5,956 nt of DNA, taken from assembly GCA_015493425.1 (NCBI GenBank), contig WGDG01000239.1, positions 1-5,956 on the forward strand, in the 5' to 3' direction. The notes under the pieces are model-generated. The model was not told the DNA's origin. It saw only the letters and a list, made by a program, of their open reading frames with translations, and searched no databases. A program made the translations under genes and the position numbers. Shown here piece by piece: positions 1 to 5,594 of the stretch; within the stretch, counting starts at the first letter, position 1; every line of letters begins with the position of its first letter. The stretch comes from Sulfurovum sp. (GTDB lineage: Bacteria; Campylobacterota; Campylobacteria; Campylobacterales; Sulfurovaceae).

Positions 1-514
1 ATGCTGCAAGCTTCAATGCATCAGGATAAGACGCAAGCGGCAGATTTACAACCGTAATATCGATTTCGCTTGCCACAGGTGCAATAAGTGCTCGGGCTTC
101 CTGTACTTTACCGGCATCAAGCAGGCCTTTGACCGTTTTGACACTTTTTTCTACATCTTTTGCCGTTCCGACAAACTCCTGAACCCTGATAACATTATTA
201 ATAGGCAGTAATTTTGGCGCATTTTTAGCCGCCATGATTACCTCAAGCTTTCCAATGGCCTTTTCAAGATTTTCGGTCGCTGCTTTTTTATCTTTATGTT
301 CAAGTGCAATCACTGCATTTTGTGCAAACTTCAATGATTCAATCGCTTCTTTTACCAGTTTTGCCTCATGGCTTCTGGCATCCTCTTTGGCATTGCTGAT
401 AGCAATTTTGTTTACCTCTTTGATTGTGGCATTTTTTCCTGCCTGTTCTTTGGCAATACCTGCTGTCGTAAGCAGAAGTGATGCGGTAATGGCTGATAGT
501 AGTACTTTTTTCAT
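1..514 (-). CDS. YfdX-family secreted protein, C-terminus cut by the window edge
   Basis: Reading leftward from an ATG at 514-512, an open frame of 171 codons continues off the left edge with no stop. The start is well set: AAGGAG lies 6 bases upstream. Residues 1-21 look like a signal peptide (MKK, then a hydrophobic stretch, then AGIA before KEQ), so the product is probably periplasmic. The mature part is helical and rich in Ala, Lys and Glu. Residues 53-73 (LVKEAIESLKFAQNAVIALEH), the stretch around KLLPINNV (101-108) and, near the edge, SEIDITVVNLPLASYPDALK (149-168) match my memory of E. coli YfdX, a small protein from an acid- and drug-stress-associated locus with no settled biochemical role. 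The gene lies downstream of a Crp/Fnr regulator on the same strand but behind a strong terminator, so it probably has its own promoter. I see no convincing -10 box; TATCAT at 571-566 is a weak candidate. The family call is confident, the function is open. Confidence 0.85.
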   Translation of the reverse strand, partial: MKKVLLSAITASLLLTTAGIAKEQAGKNATIKEVNKIAISNAKEDARSHEAKLVKEAIESLKFAQNAVIALEHKDKKAATENLEKAIGKLEVIMAAKNAPKLLPINNVIRVQEFVGTAKDVEKSVKTVKGLLDAGKVQEARALIAPVASEIDITVVNLPLASYPDALKLAA

Positions 515-581
515 GGTTGACTCCTTGTGTCATATGTTTGGTATCTGAACGTTTACGTTGGTACAATGATAAGGAGATAAG

Positions 582-611
582 AGAAACAAACAATGCAACC
601 GAAGTTGCATT
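582..611 (-). terminator. Intrinsic terminator after the Crp/Fnr gene
   Basis: In the minus-strand transcript an 8-bp perfect stem (AATGCAAC/GTTGCATT, 592-611) is closed by the very stable cUUCGg tetraloop and followed by the T-rich tail GTTTGTTTCTC. It starts 15 bases after the regulator's stop codon. The other strand has the same stem with a CGAA loop and TTTTC behind it, so it may act in both directions, although no plus-strand gene upstream needs it. It separates the regulator from yfdX. Confidence 0.85.
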
Positions 612-626
612 TTTCAAAAAAAGAGG

Positions 627-1295
627 TTAAAGAAGATTGATTTTTTCCAGAAGCCTGTTCGCATCAAGGATCTGGATATCTTTGTTTTTGGTTGCGATGG
701 TTCCGTCTGCCTTGAGAGCCTTGAGATGCCTCTCGACGACATGCCGCACCGTACCTATGAGTTTGGCGATCTCTGTATTGGAGAGCCCCTGAATAAGTTT
801 ATACTTGAGACGGTTATTGGGGTCGAGGTTCTGCAGCAGCAGTTTGATGAGACGTTCAGAAGTGGAGTAAAGCGAAAGGTCAGTAGCAAGTTCTTCTACA
901 TGACGCATCTGCTGGGCAAGATAAGGAAAAAACATCCGGTTAAATGACTCATTGGTGCGCAACAGGTGTCGCACCTCCTCAATAGGCAACTGCAAGAGCT
1001 CAGAATCTTCCAGTGCTTCATACATGACATCGTGTGGCTTACCGTCAAGCAGGACGATCGTATCGAACATATCACCTTCACGGTACACAAAGATCGTCTG
1101 CTCCTTGCCATTGTCAAAGTTGAGCTGATATGTCTTGATCTTCCCGCTGATCACAATGTAAAAGTAACGCAGCAGTTCATCTCCGCTGAAGAGTGTCTCT
1201 CCCTTTTTTACGGAGAGGCGCTGGGTAAAACGTGTGATCTCATTATGCGCTTTGGTATCAAGATTGTAAAACGGTACGGCAGTATCGGGCAGCAC
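627..1295 (-). CDS. Crp/Fnr-family transcriptional regulator
   Basis: 222 residues, the usual family length. Residues about 20-110 form the cyclic-nucleotide-binding-type beta-roll (YFYIVISGKIKTY at 44-56, YREGDMFDTIVLLDGK at 71-86). A dimerisation helix follows (about 112-140), then a winged-helix DNA-binding domain (about 145-215). Its helix-turn-helix is LSNTEIAKLIGTVRHVVERH (171-190), followed by LKALKADGTI. The protein has no cysteine, so it cannot carry an FNR-type iron-sulfur cluster. The E. coli CRP cAMP contacts (GELGLF Glu and the Arg-Ser pair) are replaced by FDTIVLL and HD, so cAMP is unlikely as ligand; the effector is unknown. The start must be the GTG at 1295: an in-frame TAG lies 30 bases upstream, no other start codon lies between, and a good Shine-Dalgarno precedes it. 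It diverges from smpB and ends at its own terminator. Family is certain; the regulon (perhaps yfdX) is inference. Confidence 0.93.
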   Translation of the reverse strand: MLPDTAVPFYNLDTKAHNEITRFTQRLSVKKGETLFSGDELLRYFYIVISGKIKTYQLNFDNGKEQTIFVYREGDMFDTIVLLDGKPHDVMYEALEDSELLQLPIEEVRHLLRTNESFNRMFFPYLAQQMRHVEELATDLSLYSTSERLIKLLLQNLDPNNRLKYKLIQGLSNTEIAKLIGTVRHVVERHLKALKADGTIATKNKDIQILDANRLLEKINLL

Positions 1296-1299
1296 GTCA

Positions 1300-1306
1300 C
1301 TCCTTT
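1300..1306 (-). promoter_or_regulatory. Shine-Dalgarno fixing the GTG start of the Crp/Fnr gene
   Basis: AAAGGAG on the minus strand, 4 bases before the GTG at 1295. Spacing is slightly short, but no alternative in-frame start exists nearby. Confidence 0.7.
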
Positions 1307-1322
1307 CGGTTTTAAATATGTT

Positions 1323-1328
1323 ATTCTA
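1323..1328 (-). promoter_or_regulatory. Probable -10 box of the Crp/Fnr gene
   Basis: TAGAAT on the minus strand (GCGATAGAATAAC context), one mismatch from TATAAT. It would start transcription near 1316, about 20 bases before the GTG. No -35 consensus is visible, as is common in Campylobacterota. The box touches the palindrome at 1327-1339, so binding there could block it. Confidence 0.5.
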
Positions 1329-1377
1329 TCGCATCGATACCAAAACAGTGCTTCACTTCATGCAATCTTTCTATGTA

Positions 1378-1386
1378 TGCTATAAT
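1378..1386 (+). promoter_or_regulatory. smpB promoter, extended -10 box
   Basis: TGCTATAAT: a perfect TATAAT with the TGn extension, which can substitute for a poor -35. Transcription would begin near 1393, leaving a leader of only about 14 bases that is almost entirely Shine-Dalgarno. Confidence 0.7.
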
Positions 1387-1394
1387 GCCGAGAA

Positions 1395-1400
1395 AAAAGG
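1395..1400 (+). promoter_or_regulatory. Shine-Dalgarno fixing the GTG start of smpB
   Basis: AAAAGG, 6 bases before the GTG at 1407. The nearby ATG at 1402 is in another frame and stops after seven codons, so it is not the start. Confidence 0.7.
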
Positions 1401-1406
1401 AATGGT

Positions 1407-1868
1407 GTGGCCATTAATATCGTAGCACAGAACAAAAAAGCCCGACACGACTATGAGATACTTGAAAAGCTTGAAGCCGGTATTGTGCTGCAGGGCAGCG
1501 AAGTCAAGGCACTGCGCGCAAAACGTGCCAATCTGAGTGATGCCTACTGCCGGTTCATCCAGGGAGAACTGTACCTGATGAACGCACACATTGCGGAACT
1601 CGAAACCACCAACCGCCACTTTGCACGTGATAGCCGTACCCCACGCAAACTGCTACTGCATAAAAAAGAGCTTCTCAAGCTGCATAACAAAGTCCATAAG
1701 GACGGCTTGACCATTGTACCGTTGATGATCTACTTCAACGAGCGTAACATTGCCAAAGTCAGCATTGCTGTAGCAAAAGGGAAAAAGCTGCATGACAAAC
1801 GTGCCGATTTAAAGGCAAAAACGCTGGACAGAGAAGCCAGAGCCGCCATCAAGAACCGCTCTTACTGA
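1407..1868 (+). CDS. smpB: SsrA-binding protein SmpB
   Basis: SmpB binds tmRNA and brings it to ribosomes stalled on broken messages; its C-terminal tail enters the empty mRNA channel. The 153-residue product has normal family length and hallmarks: NKKARHDYEILEKLEAGIVL (9-28), GSEVKALRAKRANLSDAYC (30-48), GELYLMNAHI (53-62), RKLLLHKKELLKL (80-92), the conserved VAKGKKLHDKR (122-132), then a basic tail ending RAAIKNRSY. It starts at GTG. It is the only plus-strand gene here, diverging from the Crp/Fnr gene and converging on a membrane-protein gene whose stop codon lies inside the smpB 3' end (7-base overlap). No terminator is visible after it. Its RNA partner ssrA is not in the window. Confidence 0.98.
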   Translation: MAINIVAQNKKARHDYEILEKLEAGIVLQGSEVKALRAKRANLSDAYCRFIQGELYLMNAHIAELETTNRHFARDSRTPRKLLLHKKELLKLHNKVHKDGLTIVPLMIYFNERNIAKVSIAVAKGKKLHDKRADLKAKTLDREARAAIKNRSY

Positions 1869-2782
1869 ATGCGTTTTTCTTTCCACTTTTCATAAAAAGA
1901 GCGTCTTTTGTGCATCTTCTGTACCTTTCGTACTCCCCGTTTTTGAAGCAGCCTTTGGTGTACACTTGGCTGAAAGCGTCTCAATTCCTGTAGCTGATAA
2001 TAGGCTGATACCGGTTTATAACCAATAAATCGGTAGATCATCCTCCGTGTCCATGCCACAAGCCATCGAAAGCCTCTCCTCAGAGGGATATGAAGCAGCC
2101 TTTCCATAACCCAGTCAAACCATTTCGCAGCCCAGAGAAACTGCCGGTAAATCCAACGGATACCTGACGTGAGAAAAGGAATTTTTTCAAGCCATGCAAG
2201 CAGCCATGAGAATATAACCACTTCGACAATAGGCCCCAACCAGCTTCCCCACAGATAATCGGTAAAAAAATAGATGATGGCACTCCCTGTTTTCAGGGAA
2301 AGTGCCAGCAGGAAACTCCACATTTTTGCCAGAAATATCTTGAATGCCAGCATCACACCCATAAATTTACTGACATAGCCAAGTGAACCGAGAAATGCAA
2401 ATGCAGCAATAAGCTTTTTACTCAGCGGGAACTTCATAAAGTTTTTTTTGATATGTTCCATCAACAGTTTGACATCTTTGGCGACATGGTCGAGAAAATG
2501 GACTTTAAGATGATGCGTAAAAACCTTTTCGATCAGGTAGCGCTTGCTCAGCCCGGTCGCAGAAATCAGTATGATCTTTTTGAGGAAAAGTTTGAGGATG
2601 AACTTTCCTTTAACCAGAAAAAAGGCTGTGAACAAGGCAACAGAATACTCTTTTACAAAAGCAACACCATCCCTGATCCAGTGCTGCAGCAGATGCCGTA
2701 CAGGTTCTACCGCTACAGAAAGCAACAGCAAGAAAAGAAAAATTCCGTTAAATATCCAGAACCATTTAGGATGCTTACCCAT
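1862..2782 (-). CDS. Unassigned tryptophan-rich multi-pass membrane protein
   Basis: 306 residues that I do not recognise. Hydrophobic stretches suggest membrane segments at about 8-26, 47-57, 61-77, 123-142, 143-162 and 183-198. Between them is a charged helical stretch (about 80-120, including HVAKDVKLLMEHIKKNF). The last approximately 100 residues are very basic and rich in aromatic residues (Trp at 210-244; ending KRRSFYEKWKEKRIQ), which suggests a cytoplasmic tail near acidic lipids or nucleic acid. There are about 15 Trp in total and no cysteine. No catalytic or transporter signature is visible. The ATG overlaps the upstream gene's TGA by one base (TGATG) with a GAGGGG Shine-Dalgarno, so the two are translationally coupled and probably act together. 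The 3' end overlaps smpB tail-to-tail. The gene call is firm; the function is unknown. Confidence 0.85.
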   Translation of the reverse strand: MGKHPKWFWIFNGIFLFLLLLSVAVEPVRHLLQHWIRDGVAFVKEYSVALFTAFFLVKGKFILKLFLKKIILISATGLSKRYLIEKVFTHHLKVHFLDHVAKDVKLLMEHIKKNFMKFPLSKKLIAAFAFLGSLGYVSKFMGVMLAFKIFLAKMWSFLLALSLKTGSAIIYFFTDYLWGSWLGPIVEVVIFSWLLAWLEKIPFLTSGIRWIYRQFLWAAKWFDWVMERLLHIPLRRGFRWLVAWTRRMIYRFIGYKPVSAYYQLQELRRFQPSVHQRLLQKRGVRKVQKMHKRRSFYEKWKEKRIQ

Positions 2783-3360
2783 CAGCCCCTCTTTAATGCC
2801 TCTTTAATCGTTCTGTACAAACGCTTTAAACGCAAAACAAAAGGCGATTCCCTAGAAAAGTAGCGTATTTTTACTGCTCTGAAAAAGACTTTTATCTGAT
2901 GCTTGGTATGCTTCAGTGTCAATATTGTTTTTTTGTAAATTTCCAATGCCTTGATCCCGTCAATCCCTGCCATAATCTTTTCATACGACCACTTGAACCA
3001 CCCAAAACGCATAAGCTTGTTCTCCGTCGCACGGAACATCCAAAATGTAAACGCAGCAATAGGAATTTTACCTGCATAGATCATCAATCCTGTCAGGACA
3101 TGCCCGCTGACAAACATAATACCAGCATAAATCCCAAGCATTTCAACAGAAAGCAGCAGCAGTACAAACAGTACCAGAATGATTCCTGCATTCACTCCCT
3201 GAAGCCATACTTCTATCTTCTCCAGTGCTTTGAGGGAATGCACCCATACATAAACGGGTTTAGCGATCCCTTCCCAGACAATCTCTTCAAAAATGATAAA
3301 AACAATTACTAACAGCAATTGTAGGAGGGTAACAAGTTTGTGCTTGACAGTAGAAAGCAT
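2782..3360 (-). CDS. Unassigned basic membrane protein, first gene of a two-gene operon
   Basis: 192 residues, family not recognised. Likely membrane segments are about 8-25, 57-72, 74-95 and 97-110; an amphipathic stretch (about 26-56) separates the first two. Residues 111-192 form a positively charged helical tail (TILTLKHTKHQIK; RLKRLYRTIKEALKRG at the end), probably cytoplasmic by the positive-inside rule. There is no cysteine and no obvious catalytic motif. The overall plan (N-terminal membrane segments, charged helical region, very basic end) resembles its downstream neighbour, hinting at a complex or an old duplication, but I could not align them convincingly. The ATG has AAAAGG 8 bases upstream and a good promoter just beyond. 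Confidence 0.83.
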   Translation of the reverse strand: MLSTVKHKLVTLLQLLLVIVFIIFEEIVWEGIAKPVYVWVHSLKALEKIEVWLQGVNAGIILVLFVLLLLSVEMLGIYAGIMFVSGHVLTGLMIYAGKIPIAAFTFWMFRATENKLMRFGWFKWSYEKIMAGIDGIKALEIYKKTILTLKHTKHQIKVFFRAVKIRYFSRESPFVLRLKRLYRTIKEALKRG

Positions 3361-3388
3361 ATATAACCTTTTATGATTTTAAAGTGTT

Positions 3389-3394
3389 ATTATA
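3389..3394 (-). promoter_or_regulatory. Promoter (-10) of the membrane-protein pair
   Basis: A perfect TATAAT in AAGATATAATAACAC on the minus strand. Transcription would start near 3382, about 20 bases before the ATG at 3360. The upstream sequence is AT-rich without a -35 consensus. It gives the pair a promoter separate from the rplS operon. Confidence 0.65.
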
Positions 3395-3502
3395 TCTTAA
3401 AGTATTTATCAAACGTTTTTACCGGTTATCTAAAACAAGTCAGGAAAATAGTTTGTAAGAAATGGAAAATGTGTGAATGGGTCGCCGAAATGGCAATGAT
3501 GC
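3395..3502. other. Intergenic stretch, little visible
   Basis: Between the rplS-side palindrome and the membrane-operon promoter I see no open frame, RNA gene or terminator. It is AT-rich apart from ACCGGT near 3421-3426. Confidence 0.5.
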
Positions 3503-3523
3503 ATTCCCGCATGATGCGGGAAT
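3503..3523. repeat. ATTCCC...GGGAAT palindrome after rplS
   Basis: A near-perfect 21-base inverted repeat, ATTCCCGCA/TGATGCGGGAAT. It has nine pairs and a three-base loop on paper; eight pairs with a five-base loop is more realistic. It starts 10 bases after the rplS stop. No T-run follows on either strand, so it is not a classical intrinsic terminator. It may protect the operon's 3' end from exonucleases, or be one copy of a dispersed palindromic repeat; this general sequence type recurs in several proteobacterial genomes. Confidence 0.7.
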
Positions 3524-3533
3524 AGAGGAAGGA

Positions 3534-3893
3534 TTATTTTCTACGAAGCTCTTTAATACGTGCTGCTTTACCTTTGAGTTCTCTAAGATAGAAGAGTTTG
3601 GCACGTCTGACTCTACCGCGTCTCAGGACTTCAATACTTTCGATAGATTCAGAGTAGAGCGGGAAGATTCTTTCAACACCTACAGAGTTTGCACCGATCT
3701 TTCTGACGATGAAAGTTCTGCCTGTTCCCTCACCTCTGATAGCGATACAAAGACCTTCATAGTTCTGAACTCTTGTCTTGTCGCCTTCTTTAATTCTTAC
3801 CGCTACTCTGACAGTGTCACCGGCTCTGAATTCAGGAACGTTTTTACCTTCCAACTGTGCTTTTTCAAAGCTTTCAATGTATTTATTTCTCAT
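3534..3893 (-). CDS. rplS: 50S ribosomal protein L19
   Basis: 119 residues, normal length. L19 sits at the 30S-50S interface and helps form intersubunit bridges. Diagnostic stretches are FRAGDTVRVAVRIKEGDKTR (22-41), VQNYEGLCIAIRGEGTGRTF (42-61), VRKIGANSVGVERIFPLYS (63-81), then the basic end RRGRVRRAKLFYLRELKGKA (91-110). The ATG lies inside the end of trmD (11-base overlap) and has its own AAAAAAGG Shine-Dalgarno within trmD. It is the last gene of the operon; trmD-rplS adjacency is very widely conserved. Confidence 0.99.
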   Translation of the reverse strand: MRNKYIESFEKAQLEGKNVPEFRAGDTVRVAVRIKEGDKTRVQNYEGLCIAIRGEGTGRTFIVRKIGANSVGVERIFPLYSESIESIEVLRRGRVRRAKLFYLRELKGKAARIKELRRK

Positions 3894-4578
3894 CTGTTAT
3901 ACCTTTTTTGTATAAGTCTGGCCGGAAATACTTCGTTTTGCACAAAGCCAACCCTCTTTTTAAGTCCGTGATTTTACTATGATTACCCTTTAAGAACTCT
4001 GAAACAACAGTATTTTCTTCATAGACAACAGGTTTTGTAAATGAAGGCGCCTCGAGAAGAGGTTCTTCAAAGCTCTCAACCTGCAATGATTCGCTGTTCC
4101 CAAGTACACCAGCTACATTACGGCTGATGGCATCGCACAGTACCATACTTGCCAGCTCTCCCCCGGTAAGAATATAGTCACCAATGGAAAATACCTCATC
4201 TGCCTGTGATTCAATGACCCGTTCGTCGATCCCCTCGTAACGGCCACTGACCAATACAACATGAGACTTTTTGGCAAGACGCTTCGCATCGTTTTGCGTA
4301 AAACGTTTGGCTACAGGTGTCAGAAAAATAATATGGGCATTCGGAGAAGTTGCCTTGAGCGTATCAAGCGTATCCATCAACGGCTGGGGTGTCATCAGCA
4401 TACCGGCACCCCCGCCAATCATCGGTGCATCGACACGATTAAATTTGTCTTTGGTATAGTCGCGGGGATTAAGAAAGTCTATAGAAAGTTTCTCTTCTTC
4501 AATCGCACGCCCAAGAATACTTCCTGAGAAGTAGCCTTCAATAAGCTGTGGGAAGAGAGTGACAAAAGTAAAACGCAT
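3883..4578 (-). CDS. trmD: tRNA (guanine-N1)-methyltransferase TrmD
   Basis: TrmD transfers a methyl group from S-adenosylmethionine to N1 of G37 next to the anticodon, preventing +1 frameshifting. The 231-residue protein begins MRFTFVTLFPQLIEGYF, the standard N-terminus; the in-frame ATG 69 bases upstream would extend into rimM without homology. Visible are DAPMIGGGAGML (50-61), the SPOUT trefoil-knot region (LTPVAKRF 86-93, VVLVSGRYEGIDERV 107-121, YILTGGELASM 135-145) and the C-terminal tRNA-binding part GNHSKITDLKRGLALCKTKY (198-217). Arg153 aligns with catalytic Arg154 of the H. influenzae enzyme; Glu168 falls where that enzyme has Asp169. The start is 4 bases after the rimM stop, with GGAGG inside the rimM end; the gene overlaps rplS by 11 bases. 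Confidence 0.98.
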   Translation of the reverse strand: MRFTFVTLFPQLIEGYFSGSILGRAIEEEKLSIDFLNPRDYTKDKFNRVDAPMIGGGAGMLMTPQPLMDTLDTLKATSPNAHIIFLTPVAKRFTQNDAKRLAKKSHVVLVSGRYEGIDERVIESQADEVFSIGDYILTGGELASMVLCDAISRNVAGVLGNSESLQVESFEEPLLEAPSFTKPVVYEENTVVSEFLKGNHSKITDLKRGLALCKTKYFRPDLYKKGITDEK

Positions 4579-4582
4579 ATGC

Positions 4583-5110
4583 TCAACTTGCCTCCAGGAC
4601 ATCTTTGGCATCCCTGGTATCAATACGCTTTGCCTGTGTATCTGCATTTATAATATAACGGTCAATATAGGGAAGAAGAAACTGCTTTGGCATACCTGCT
4701 TTGACAAGTGCGTCATCTGTATCGATGGCAAGATAATCCACATCAGCCATACGCTGAATATCTGAAACACGGCCAAGCTTTTCACCGTTTTCCATCACTT
4801 CACAACCGATAATATCAAACCAGAAATGCTGACCTTCATTCAGTTTACAATTGGCTTTTGTCTGCGCTTCATCGGCATAGAGCTTGACATTGGTAAGTTT
4901 CTTCGCTTCATCGATATTTTCGTAACCGGAAAAACGGATAATACCGCGCTTGGCATTCACTGATGCTACTGTAAGAGGGCCACGCGAACTTTGAAAAGTA
5001 CTTCCCTTTTTAAACTGTTCCGGGAAATCGGTATGAAGGTGAAGTTTAAGGTCGCCGTGAAGGCCAACCGTACGTCCTATCTGGGCAATGAAGAATTTTT
5101 CGCCGGACAT
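4583..5110 (-). CDS. rimM: Ribosome maturation factor RimM
   Basis: RimM binds S19 and assists late assembly of the 30S head. The 175 residues show both family domains. The N-terminal beta-barrel (about 6-84) opens with FIAQIGRTVGLHGDLKL, with the conserved glycine pattern, and contains RFSGYENIDEAKKL. The C-terminal PRC-barrel (about 95-172) contains FWFDIIGCEV, LGRVSDIQRMADVDYLAI and FLLPYIDRYI. It starts 5 bases after the khpA stop with no Shine-Dalgarno in the gap, so translation probably depends on coupling to khpA. It is followed after 4 bases by trmD, a conserved neighbour pair. Confidence 0.97.
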   Translation of the reverse strand: MSGEKFFIAQIGRTVGLHGDLKLHLHTDFPEQFKKGSTFQSSRGPLTVASVNAKRGIIRFSGYENIDEAKKLTNVKLYADEAQTKANCKLNEGQHFWFDIIGCEVMENGEKLGRVSDIQRMADVDYLAIDTDDALVKAGMPKQFLLPYIDRYIINADTQAKRIDTRDAKDVLEAS

Positions 5111-5115
5111 TTGTA

Positions 5116-5358
5116 TTAGTCTACCGCTTTGACGTTAACGCGGTAGTTCTTGCCACCTTTGGCTTTACAGCCCGAGATGACTGTTTTGATCGCATTGATC
5201 ATTTTGCCCTCTTTCCCGATGAGTTTCCCCATGTCTTCACTGTTTGCAAAGATTGTGATCTCATCGAATCCCTCATCCATCTCTTCAATCTCTACGGAGA
5301 TATCATCAGGATGGTTCACCAGCAGTGTGGCATAGGCATAGAGGAAATCTTTGACCAT
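5116..5358 (-). CDS. khpA: KH-domain RNA-binding protein KhpA
   Basis: An 80-residue single KH-domain protein. The RNA-binding GxxG loop is plain at 48-51 in MGKLIGKEGKMINAIKTVI (43-61). The N-terminus MVKDFLYAYATLLVNHPDDI and the ending YRVNVKAVD are typical of the small KhpA/YlqC group encoded between rpsP and rimM. In Gram-positive bacteria KhpA pairs with KhpB (Jag/EloR) and binds many RNAs; whether it does so in this lineage is inference, and khpB is not in the window. It starts 5 bases after the rpsP stop without a clear Shine-Dalgarno, suggesting translational coupling. Confidence 0.94.
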   Translation of the reverse strand: MVKDFLYAYATLLVNHPDDISVEIEEMDEGFDEITIFANSEDMGKLIGKEGKMINAIKTVISGCKAKGGKNYRVNVKAVD

Positions 5359-5363
5359 TTGGC

Positions 5364-5594
5364 TTATTTTTTGCCTGCAAGTCTTTTGACAGTCGGGCTC
5401 ATCTGTGCACCGACGCCGACCCAGTAGTTGAGTCTCTCTTCGTCAATTTTAAGATCTTTGTTTTCACTTACCGGGTTATAGTAACCGATTGCTTCGATCC
5501 AGCCACCGTCTCTTCTTTTTCTGCTGTCTGTTACTACGATTCTGTAAAACGGCTTTTTCTTTCTACCCATTCTTGTCAGTCTGATTACTGTCAT
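5364..5594 (-). CDS. rpsP: 30S ribosomal protein S16
   Basis: 76 residues, standard for S16, an early-to-intermediate 30S assembly protein contacting the 5' domain of 16S rRNA. It shows the classic MTVIRLTRMGRKKKPFYRIV start, VTDSRKRRDGGWIEAIGYYN (21-40) and LNYWVGVGAQMSPTVKRL (55-72). The ATG at 5594 is chosen over one 69 bases upstream because homology begins here and AAAGGAAAAG lies just before it. It is the first gene of the operon and has a long, foldable leader. Confidence 0.98.
   Translation of the reverse strand: MTVIRLTRMGRKKKPFYRIVVTDSRKRRDGGWIEAIGYYNPVSENKDLKIDEERLNYWVGVGAQMSPTVKRLAGKK

Noticed and set aside
234..617. Short frames on both strands over the yfdX region
   Set aside because: The edge-crossing minus-strand frame with signal peptide and YfdX motifs explains this DNA; the short frames are shadows.
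966..1385. Plus-strand open frame of 139 codons over the Crp/Fnr gene
   Set aside because: It lies opposite an unmistakable regulator, resembles no protein I know, and has no start signal.
1296..1406. FNR- or CRP-type binding site in the divergent region
   Set aside because: No TTGAT-N4-ATCAA or TGTGA-N6-TCACA is present; only palindromes with 3-base centres are seen.
2453..3312. Plus-strand frames opposite the two membrane-protein genes
   Set aside because: The minus-strand frames have coupled starts, good Shine-Dalgarno sites, a promoter and clear membrane segments; the plus frames have none of these.
3477..3971. Plus-strand open frame of 164 codons over rplS
   Set aside because: It is antisense to the certain rplS gene and trmD end, has a low-complexity Phe/Ser/Thr composition typical of a reverse-complement shadow, and has no Shine-Dalgarno.
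4579..4647. Upstream ATG giving a 254-residue TrmD
   Set aside because: The extension lies within rimM, has no TrmD homology, and the standard MRFTFVTLFP start has GGAGG upstream.
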